This document shows, piece by piece, positions 15,187 through 21,545 of a DNA stretch of 21,545 nt. The stretch comes from Nitrospinae bacterium CG22_combo_CG10-13_8_21_14_all_47_10 (GTDB lineage: Bacteria; Nitrospinota; Nitrospinia; Nitrospinales; VA-1). The notes below the pieces were generated by a model. That model was not told the DNA's origin. It saw only the letters and a program-made list of their open reading frames with translations, and did no database searches. Made by a program: the position numbers and the translations under genes. Each line of letters starts with the position of its first letter. Position 1 is the first letter of the stretch. Location of the stretch: assembly GCA_002786505.1 (NCBI GenBank), contig PCTK01000178.1:7368-28912 (forward strand), read 5' to 3'.

Positions 15187-18100
15187 ATGACCTTTAATGA
15201 AGAACTGATCTGCCGAATTCACCAACGCCAGCCTTGGGATGAAACCCTTTCCCAGCCTTTGCGGGGTTTTGCGCTTCGCGATCCAGAAAATTCCTGGAAA
15301 GACCTTGTTGCCCTGGCTGGTCATGCCCGATTTGAAAAACTGTATCCAGATTTTTTCAAGGTTTTACTGGAATTGATTTCCGGTTCGCATAACGCGGATA
15401 TGGCCTTGCACAATTTCGAACGCTTTTCAGGAAAAATTCTGGACAAGGATTATTTATACACACAATTGACAGAATCACCGCCTTTTTTTAAAGCCCTGGT
15501 TTTTTTGTTTTCCGGCAGTCAGATTCTCACTGATGCTTTGCTCAAGGAACCTTCATATGTAGATTGGTTGAGTCGGCCTGAGACTTTAGCTAATTCCAAA
15601 TCTAAAGATATGCTGATGCGGGATTTTTATGAGATGGCAGGAGAAGAATTTCAAAGCAAAAACATTTTTTCACCCTTAAGAAAATTTAAAAAACGCGAAT
15701 ACATACGAATCGGATTGCGCGACCTGCTGGGAAAGGTCGACTTCCAGGAAACGGTTGAAGATATTTCCAACCTTGCCGATGTTTGCCTGCAAGCCGCTTA
15801 TGAACATGCCGACCGGGAATTGCGCAAGAAATATGGCAGTCCTTTTTATCAAACTGCTGATGGAAACTGGAAAGAATCGGAATTTGCCATTCTGGGTATG
15901 GGCAAACTCGGGGGCCGCGAACTTAATTACAGCTCAGATATTGACCTGATTTATATTTATTCGTCGAATCAGGGGGAAACACGCCCTGCGAGCGAAAAAG
16001 ATTCATCTATCTCAAGAATCAGCAATCATGAATATTTTACCAGGCTGGCACTGGAAATTACCAAATCCCTCAACGAAATAACCGCGGATGGCAATGTGTT
16101 CCGGGTAGACCTTGAACTGCGCCCGGAAGGAAAAAGTGGCGAGATTGTGAACTCCCTGGCCAGTTGCGAAATTTATTACCAGTCATGGGGAAGAACCTGG
16201 GAAAGGCAGGCTCTCATCAAAGCCCGTGTTTCCGCAGGCAGTGATAACCTGGGCAAGGAATTCTTTGAAATGATTGAGCCGTTTATTTACCGGCGAAGCC
16301 TGGACTTTGAGGCCATTGAAGAAATAAAGTCCATGAAGCACAAAATCAATAAAAGCCTCAAGGGAAAATACTCCAGGGGAAATATTAAATTGGGTTTCGG
16401 GGGAATCCGGGAAGCAGAATTCTTTGTCCAGGCCTACCAATTGTTATTGGGCGGGAGAGATAAAAGCTTGCGTGTTCGCGATTCACTGGGAGCCATGAAA
16501 ACCCTTCGCGAAAAAAATATAATTACAGAAGAGGATCACAACCGGCTCCGCGAGGCTTATATTTTTCTGCGCAACCTGGAAAACCGTGTGCAGATTACCT
16601 TCGGCCTGCAAACCTACCTTCTACCTGATAACGAAACTGACTTGGCCGTGCTGGCCCGAAAAATGAGGATTTCGGGGGATAGTCAGAAAGCTCTGGCTGA
16701 TAACCTGATGAAGGAATATGAAAAACACACGCAGGTTGTGGGAACCATGTTCGCCGAACAATTTGTCGAAAAGGAAAAGCGGGAAGCCGCAGAAACGATT
16801 TCCAGCGAATGGAACCGGGCTCGAATAGGGGAGGAGCAGTTTACGGAAAGCAGGCTGGAAGAAATCCCCCTTCTTCCCGATCCGAAAAGAGCTTACCGGT
16901 TTCTTGAGTCCTTTCGCGATGGACCCCAGTTTTCGCATCCGTCTATGCAAAGCATTCAGGGATTTTACAGCATCATTCCCAAAATATTCCAGCAGTGCGG
17001 AAAGGTTCCCAGGCCGGACTCGGCAATTGAGAACCTGTGCCGGTTTGTGGAAGCGACGGGAGCCAGGGAATCTTTTCTTAATTTATTCCTGGAAAATGAA
17101 AAATTTCTTGAGTTACTGCTCATACTTTTTGGTAGCAGTGGATTGTTATCGCAAATCCTGATCAGACGGCCTGACCTGGTGGATGTTTTGACGGACATGG
17201 ATAGTATTTACCGTTTCAAGTTGGCTGAAAAAATACAGGAAGATTTAAACCGGGCCTTAAAAAATTCTCCGGATTTTGAGTCCAGGTCCTTGGTGCTCCG
17301 GCGTATTAAACAGGCCGAGGAACTTCGTATCGGGGTGCGCTACCTGATCAAGGAAGCGGACCTTGCCGGGACGTTGGCGGACCTTTCAAATCTTGCGGAT
17401 GTTTTTCTGGAGACGGTATTTCAGATTGCCTGTGAAGAGTTAGAAAAAAAATCAGCCGACCGCAACCTTCGTGATTTTTGCATCATTGGTATGGGCAAGC
17501 AGGGAGGGCATGAACTGAATTTCGGATCGGATCTTGATGTCCTGCTGGTCTACGATGAAGGAGAAAGCGAACCCCCTCCTGAGGGATTTGCCGCTTACTA
17601 CTCAGCCTTATCGCAGATGATCTATAAGCTGACATCTGAAATGACTTCGGCCGGCTATGCTTACAAGATTGATACGGAACTCAGGCCCGAGGGTGATTCG
17701 GGGGTATTGGTGCTTTCTGTCCAGGGTTATGAAAAATACTTCCAATCCCGAGCCAAATTCTGGGAGCAACAGGCCCTGGTGCGGGCACGGTTTGTGGCGG
17801 GCAACCCAGAGGTTGGGAAAAAATTCATTGAGTCCGTTCACCGTTTTGTTTATCGGGAGAAGTTTGAATACGGCTCGCTCATAGAGATTTCACGCCTCCG
17901 GGAAAGAATGGAGCAGGAACTGGCAAAGGAAGCCACTAAAGGAAAAAATGTGAAACTGGGTTTTGGGGGTTTAGCCGATATCGAGTTTGTAGTGCAGATT
18001 CTCCAGTTGATGCACGGTAAAAAGTTTAAGCGTCTTCGTCAGACCAACACACTTTCTGCCTTGAAAAACTTTGTTGCCCTTGGTTTGGTTGACCAGGGCA

Positions 18101-18354
18101 TGGCCGAAGAACTTCAGGACAGTTATCTTTTTCTGAGAAACCTGGAATGTGTCCTGCGGATCATCCGCGACACTCCTACCAACAATCTTCCTAAGAAAAG
18201 CAATGAGTTGGCACCCGTGGCCCGTCTGCTTGGCTATGAAGGTGATTCTGCCGAAATCCTGGCAGGCACTTTGCTCGTTGATTATGATCGCCATACCCAG
18301 CGGGTCCGCAAACATTATCGTAAAACTATAGGCAACCTCCTTCGTGCCCATTAG
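15187..18354 (+). CDS. glnE: Bifunctional glutamine synthetase adenylyltransferase/adenylyl-removing enzyme
   Basis: Adds and removes AMP on the GlnA tyrosine under P-II control. The protein is 1055 aa, about 100 longer than the E. coli enzyme (946). Two homologous halves are visible. The N-terminal adenylyl-removing half has GMGKLGGRELNYSSDIDL at 237-254 (metal Asp251 and Asp253) and a downstream ELRPEGKSGE block. The C-terminal adenylylating half has GMGKQGGHELNFGSDLDV at 768-785 (Asp782, Asp784) and ELRPEGDSGV. Each half then repeats W-x-x-QALI/VRAR, a LGFGGI/L block and a FLRNLE helical segment. The usual Leu in the second GLGKLGG motif is Gln772. The ATG lacks a strong Shine-Dalgarno sequence. 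It is separated from glnA by a strong terminator. glnD is not in the window. Confidence 0.96.
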   Translation: MTFNEELICRIHQRQPWDETLSQPLRGFALRDPENSWKDLVALAGHARFEKLYPDFFKVLLELISGSHNADMALHNFERFSGKILDKDYLYTQLTESPPFFKALVFLFSGSQILTDALLKEPSYVDWLSRPETLANSKSKDMLMRDFYEMAGEEFQSKNIFSPLRKFKKREYIRIGLRDLLGKVDFQETVEDISNLADVCLQAAYEHADRELRKKYGSPFYQTADGNWKESEFAILGMGKLGGRELNYSSDIDLIYIYSSNQGETRPASEKDSSISRISNHEYFTRLALEITKSLNEITADGNVFRVDLELRPEGKSGEIVNSLASCEIYYQSWGRTWERQALIKARVSAGSDNLGKEFFEMIEPFIYRRSLDFEAIEEIKSMKHKINKSLKGKYSRGNIKLGFGGIREAEFFVQAYQLLLGGRDKSLRVRDSLGAMKTLREKNIITEEDHNRLREAYIFLRNLENRVQITFGLQTYLLPDNETDLAVLARKMRISGDSQKALADNLMKEYEKHTQVVGTMFAEQFVEKEKREAAETISSEWNRARIGEEQFTESRLEEIPLLPDPKRAYRFLESFRDGPQFSHPSMQSIQGFYSIIPKIFQQCGKVPRPDSAIENLCRFVEATGARESFLNLFLENEKFLELLLILFGSSGLLSQILIRRPDLVDVLTDMDSIYRFKLAEKIQEDLNRALKNSPDFESRSLVLRRIKQAEELRIGVRYLIKEADLAGTLADLSNLADVFLETVFQIACEELEKKSADRNLRDFCIIGMGKQGGHELNFGSDLDVLLVYDEGESEPPPEGFAAYYSALSQMIYKLTSEMTSAGYAYKIDTELRPEGDSGVLVLSVQGYEKYFQSRAKFWEQQALVRARFVAGNPEVGKKFIESVHRFVYREKFEYGSLIEISRLRERMEQELAKEATKGKNVKLGFGGLADIEFVVQILQLMHGKKFKRLRQTNTLSALKNFVALGLVDQGMAEELQDSYLFLRNLECVLRIIRDTPTNNLPKKSNELAPVARLLGYEGDSAEILAGTLLVDYDRHTQRVRKHYRKTIGNLLRAH

Positions 18355-18364
18355 CCACTGGGCA
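18345..18364. repeat. Short inverted repeat at the glnE 3' end in the convergent gap
   Basis: TGCCCA (18345-18350) and TGGGCA (18359-18364) are exact inverted copies around an 8-nt loop containing the glnE stop codon. There is no T-tract on either side, so it is not a standard intrinsic terminator. It could still stabilise or help end the converging glnE and cimA transcripts. Only about 50 nt separate the two genes. Confidence 0.35.
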
Positions 18365-18404
18365 GGAGCCAACGAGCAATTATATTTACCGCCGGGAAAA
18401 ATTC

Positions 18405-19988
18405 CTACTCATCAGCTCCACGCTTAGTGGCCTGGTTGAGCTTATAGTCGATGCTGTCGATTAGAGCCTGCCAACTGGCTTCAATGATATTTTCGGAGAC
18501 GCCCACTGTTCCCCATCTGGAATGATGGTCGCCAGATTCCACCAGCACCCGGGTTTTGGCGCGGGTGCCTTGTTTCTCATCCAGAATGCGGACCTTGTAG
18601 TCATAGAGGTTGACATCTTCCAGTTCCGGATAAAATTTTACCAGGGCTTTTTTGATGGCTTTATCAAGGGCGTTGATCGGGCCTGTGCCTTCGGCGGCTG
18701 AAACTTCCTGAACGCCATTGACCAGCAACTTGACCGTGGCCTCGGAGATGGGTTCTTCATCTTCCTTGCGTTTTTCAACGATGACACGGAACCCGATAAA
18801 CTCGAAAAAAACTTCTTTCTGGCCCAAGGCGTCACGCATCATCAGTTCAAAAGATGCTTCGGCACCTTCATACTGGAAGCCGAGATTCTCGGACTCTTTA
18901 AGAGAATTGAGAATTTTCGCTACCTTGGGATCATTATCATTAATATTGATGCCATATTCCTTGGCTTTGTGGAGCACACTACTTTTACCTGAAAGATCGG
19001 AAACAAGAATGCGCTGATGATTGCCCACTTTTTCAGGTTCGATGTGTTCATAGGTCAGCGCGTTTTTGCGCACCGCGCTGACATGCACACCGCCTTTATG
19101 GGCAAACGCGCTTTTCCCTACAAACGGTTGCTGGTTCCAGTGCGCCCTGTTGGTCAACTCATCGACAAAAGCGGAAACGTCTTTCAGGGATTGCAGTTGC
19201 TTGTCGGTCACACAGTCAATCCCCAATTTCATTTTCATATTGGCGATGATAGAAACCAGATTGGCGTTGCCGCAACGCTCTCCATAGCCGTTGATGGTGC
19301 CCTGCACCTGGTCTGCCCCGGCCTGAACGGCGGTAAGAGAATTAGCGACCGCCACTTCTGAATCGTTGTGGGCATGGATCCCCATTTTTACGGAGATGGA
19401 TTTTTTAATTTCTCCAAAGATTGAGCGCACCTCGTGCGGAAGTGTGCCGCCATTGGTGTCACACAGGACGATCCAATCGGCCCCGGCAGATTCGGCTTCT
19501 TTGATCGCCTTGAGGGCATAGTCCGGATTATTTTTATAGCCATCAAAAAAATGTTCACAATCAAAGAGAACTTCATCGCGGTGCTTTTTCATGTAAGCGA
19601 TGCTCTCATAGATCATGCGCAGGTTTTCGTCGAGGGTGGTGCCCAAGGCGTCTATCACATGCAGGTCCCAGGTTTTTCCGAACAGGGTCACAACCTGAGT
19701 TTCGGTTTTTAAAAGGGCTTGCAGAACGGCATCGTCTTCCACTTTTTTTTCAGGATAGCGAGTGCTACCGAAGGCAGTAATCCGGGTTTGGGAAAACTTG
19801 GCGCGGTTGGCCTTTTCAAAAAAATCAATATCTCTTGGGTTTGATCCCGGCCAGCCGCCTTCGACATAGTGCACTCCCAACTCGTCCAGTTTATGGGCGA
19901 TGCGGATTTTATCTTCGACGGTGAAGGAGATGCCTTCCGCCTGGGATCCGTCCCTGAGGGTGGTGTCATAAATTTTTACGGAACTCAT
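18405..19988 (-). CDS. cimA: (R)-citramalate synthase
   Basis: Condenses pyruvate with acetyl-CoA to give citramalate, the entry to 2-oxobutyrate and isoleucine without threonine. The protein is 527 aa. The DRE-TIM barrel (about 1-330) opens YDTTLRDGSQAEGISFTVEDK, with Arg12-Asp13 for catalysis and metal, and has VEGGWPGSNPRD, the metal-ligand pair HAHND (His205, His207) and SAFAHKGGVHVSAV. A C-terminal LeuA-type allosteric domain (about 390-510) is expected to sense isoleucine. The GGWPGSNPRD signature and the overall length separate it from isopropylmalate synthase and homocitrate synthase. It starts only 2 nt after the lysC stop, so the two are surely one operon, with its Shine-Dalgarno-like GAGAG inside lysC. 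Substrate assignment is by family signature. Confidence 0.93.
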   Translation of the reverse strand: MSSVKIYDTTLRDGSQAEGISFTVEDKIRIAHKLDELGVHYVEGGWPGSNPRDIDFFEKANRAKFSQTRITAFGSTRYPEKKVEDDAVLQALLKTETQVVTLFGKTWDLHVIDALGTTLDENLRMIYESIAYMKKHRDEVLFDCEHFFDGYKNNPDYALKAIKEAESAGADWIVLCDTNGGTLPHEVRSIFGEIKKSISVKMGIHAHNDSEVAVANSLTAVQAGADQVQGTINGYGERCGNANLVSIIANMKMKLGIDCVTDKQLQSLKDVSAFVDELTNRAHWNQQPFVGKSAFAHKGGVHVSAVRKNALTYEHIEPEKVGNHQRILVSDLSGKSSVLHKAKEYGININDNDPKVAKILNSLKESENLGFQYEGAEASFELMMRDALGQKEVFFEFIGFRVIVEKRKEDEEPISEATVKLLVNGVQEVSAAEGTGPINALDKAIKKALVKFYPELEDVNLYDYKVRILDEKQGTRAKTRVLVESGDHHSRWGTVGVSENIIEASWQALIDSIDYKLNQATKRGADE

Positions 19989-19990
19989 TT

Positions 19991-21268
19991 TTAAACAACT
20001 CTCACTTTTTTAGCGGTTTTCTTTTTGGCGCTCTTTTTAGCGGGCTTGCTCGCCATATCAAAGGCATCGTGCAGGGCGTTGACCGCAAGCCTGGAATGTT
20101 TTTGCTCTACGATGCAGGAGACTTTGATCTCGGAGGTGCTGATCATTAATATATTAATATCATTAGCGGACAAAGTTTTAAAAATTTTTGCCGCGACTCC
20201 GGAGTGACTGCGCATGCCCGCCCCAACAATAGAAATCTTAACAATCTTTGCGTCGGCAATGACCTGGGTAGCATGGATATTTTTTGCCACTTTATTCATG
20301 ATGACCATGGCTTCATCCAGTTCCTCCCGGGCCAGAGTGAACGACAGGTCGGTGTGCCCCTGTTCACTGACATTCTGAATGATCATGTCCACGGAAATGG
20401 ACGCAGATGCCAAAGGCTCAAAAATATTTGCGGCGATACCCGGCTGGTCCGGAACTTCTTTCAGGGTGATTTTTGCCTGGTTTTTGTCGCACATGATTCC
20501 GGAAACTACCGGTTGTTCCATTTTCGGATCCTCCTCGCAGATCAAAGTTCCCTTATCTTCTTCCGTGAAAGAAGATTTGACGATCAGGGGCATCTTGTAT
20601 TTGTGGGCAAACTCTACGCAACGAATTTGCAGGACTTTTGCTCCCAGACTGGCCATCTCCAGCATTTCATCATACGATACCACATCCAGCCTTCTGGCCT
20701 GCGGCACCATTCTGGGGTCGGCGGTATAAACTCCATCGACATCGGTATAGATTTCACATTGACGCGCGCCCAGCGCAACCGCCAGGGCCACGGCCGAGGT
20801 GTCTGACCCTCCTCTGCCTAATGTCGTCACATCCCCTTCCGCATTGATGCCCTGGAATCCGGCGACCACGAGCACATGGTTTTCTTCAAGCAATTTACGA
20901 GCCCGCTGGGTATCAATATTGGTAATGCGAGCCCGGGTGTGGGTGCTGTCTGTCTGCATGCCTATTTGCCTCCCTGTCATCGAAAGGGCGGGTATACCCC
21001 TGGTTTGCAGAGCAAGGGCCAAAAGGGCGGCGGAGATACGCTCGCCTGATGACAGGAGCAAATCGACTTCCCGTCGCGCGGGATTTTGAGAAAGACTGCG
21101 TGCCATTTCCAACAACTTATTGGTTTCTCCCGCCATGGCCGAAACCACGACAAGGATATCAATGCCGGATTTCCGGGTTTTGACGATGCGGTCAGCCACA
21201 TGTTCAATGCGTTCCAGAGTTCCTACAGAGGTGCCGCCATATTTTTGTACGATTAAAGGTTTGCTCAT
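19991..21268 (-). CDS. lysC: Aspartate kinase (aspartokinase)
   Basis: Phosphorylates aspartate, the first step toward lysine, threonine and methionine. The protein is 425 aa. The amino-acid-kinase domain (1-245) has KYGGTSVG at 9-16, VVSAMAGETNKLL, SSGERISAAL, GRGGSDTSA at 151-159 and TDVDGVYTADPR. Two ACT regulatory domains follow (about 265-340 and 345-410, for example PDQPGIAANIFEPLAS and GAGMRSHSGVAAKIFKTLS), expected to bind lysine and/or threonine. It is the monofunctional, alpha-type length, with no homoserine dehydrogenase fusion. The last 17 residues form a Lys/Ala-rich tail (PAKKSAKKKTAKKVRVV) beyond the usual end. The ATG overlaps the stop of the upstream gene (ATGA), and cimA follows after 2 nt. 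Confidence 0.96.
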   Translation of the reverse strand: MSKPLIVQKYGGTSVGTLERIEHVADRIVKTRKSGIDILVVVSAMAGETNKLLEMARSLSQNPARREVDLLLSSGERISAALLALALQTRGIPALSMTGRQIGMQTDSTHTRARITNIDTQRARKLLEENHVLVVAGFQGINAEGDVTTLGRGGSDTSAVALAVALGARQCEIYTDVDGVYTADPRMVPQARRLDVVSYDEMLEMASLGAKVLQIRCVEFAHKYKMPLIVKSSFTEEDKGTLICEEDPKMEQPVVSGIMCDKNQAKITLKEVPDQPGIAANIFEPLASASISVDMIIQNVSEQGHTDLSFTLAREELDEAMVIMNKVAKNIHATQVIADAKIVKISIVGAGMRSHSGVAAKIFKTLSANDINILMISTSEIKVSCIVEQKHSRLAVNALHDAFDMASKPAKKSAKKKTAKKVRVV

Positions 21269-21545
21269 AACCGGTTTGCCAAAAAAGCCGCCAATAGATC
21301 GGGCGCGTTGTCGAAGGGTTTTCCTGTTGCTAAAAGTTGTTCATCATATTTGCCATTAGTATTCCCTGACGCGGCGGGATAAACCAGATAGGGAACAGGA
21401 GACCGTTCATATTTCATCGACATGGCGGAACTGACATGGTTGACCACCACCATCATTTTTATATCACCCATTGTTTCCATGGCCTGTGCCAGAGGTTTAA
21501 TGACCTCCGTATCGAAGTCTTCGATCACTAAAATCTTATCGTCAA
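21265..21545 (-). CDS. Cofactor-independent phosphoglycerate-mutase-like protein (archaeal type / proposed homoserine kinase), C-terminal fragment
   Basis: Only the C-terminal 93 residues or so are present; the frame runs open through the right edge (DDKILVIEDFDTEVIKPL), so the GTG at 21528 is not the start. The block EDFDTEVIKPLAQAMETMGD, the following short strand with an N-H, and SPVPYLVYPA resemble the end of the alkaline-phosphatase-fold phosphoglycerate mutase family (ApgM type). Bacterial members near threonine-pathway genes have been proposed to act as homoserine kinases. The 4-nt ATGA overlap with lysC supports an aspartate-family role. The position usually holding the metal-binding Asp of Asp-His is Asn here. 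Family assignment from a fragment is moderate; function is open. Confidence 0.6.
   Translation of the reverse strand, partial: DDKILVIEDFDTEVIKPLAQAMETMGDIKMMVVVNHVSSAMSMKYERSPVPYLVYPAASGNTNGKYDEQLLATGKPFDNAPDLLAAFLANRL

Noticed and set aside
1..21545. CRISPR arrays, tRNAs, rRNAs, insertion sequences, prophage or toxin-antitoxin genes
   Set aside because: I looked for regularly spaced repeats, cloverleaf-like segments, transposase or integrase motifs and terminal inverted repeats, and saw none. Gene content and base use look uniform and chromosomal.

Overview
The window is a dense, ordinary-looking chromosomal segment of a Gram-negative (diderm) bacterium. The evidence for this is a full BamA/Skp outer-membrane biogenesis pair followed by a run of lipid A genes. 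Several features argue against a typical enteric gammaproteobacterium: a ClpC-type Hsp100 with a UVR domain, the LpxI (former DUF1009) type of UDP-2,3-diacylglucosamine hydrolase, a DUF374 acyltransferase, a pyruvate-dependent citramalate synthase, and a phosphoglycerate-mutase-like alkaline-phosphatase-fold protein beside aspartate kinase. The combination suits a Nitrospinota- or Desulfobacterota-like lineage. That placement is inference from gene content and cannot be settled without a search. I saw no tRNA, rRNA, CRISPR, insertion sequence or prophage gene, and codon use looks uniform throughout.

Layout, left to right. (1) 1-1904 (+): the 3' part of a cobalamin-dependent methionine synthase (metH), cut by the left edge. 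(2) 1905-2286: intergenic, with a terminator-like hairpin just before clpC and a weak candidate promoter. (3) 2287-4716 (+): clpC. (4) 4878-12855 (+): an envelope cluster, bamA - skp - fabZ - lpxA - Gfo/Idh/MocA oxidoreductase (candidate gnnA) - lpxI - lpxB - DUF374 acyltransferase (candidate lpxJ). lpxD, which often sits between skp and fabZ, is absent. (5) 12856-18354 (+): a nitrogen-assimilation cluster, glnB (P-II) - glnA - glnE. It has a good sigma-54 promoter match before glnB, two consecutive hairpins between glnB and glnA, and a classic intrinsic terminator after glnA. (6) 18405-21545 (-): a convergent amino-acid operon transcribed leftwards, a partial phosphoglycerate-mutase/proposed homoserine-kinase-like gene - lysC - cimA, with a 4-nt overlap and a 2-nt gap.

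How the parts work together. BamA and Skp insert and chaperone outer-membrane proteins. FabZ supplies hydroxyacyl-ACP balance, LpxA/LpxI/LpxB build the lipid A disaccharide, and the DUF374 protein may add a secondary acyl chain. The oxidoreductase between lpxA and lpxI/lpxB suggests that the sugar acylated by LpxA may be a 3-amino derivative. GlnB, GlnA and GlnE form the sensor, enzyme and modifier of glutamine synthesis. The uridylylation tyrosine of GlnB (Tyr51) and the adenylylation tyrosine of GlnA (Tyr398) are both present, so the classic modification cascade looks intact apart from GlnD, which is not in this window. The leftward operon links aspartate-family synthesis (LysC) with the pyruvate route to isoleucine (CimA).

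I found no clearly new defence, mobile or regulatory system. The items most worth checking are the gnnA-like gene within the lipid A cluster, the 21-bp intergenic hairpin before glnA, the sigma-54 promoter, and the Asp-to-Asn change at the expected metal-binding Asp-His of the partial right-edge gene.
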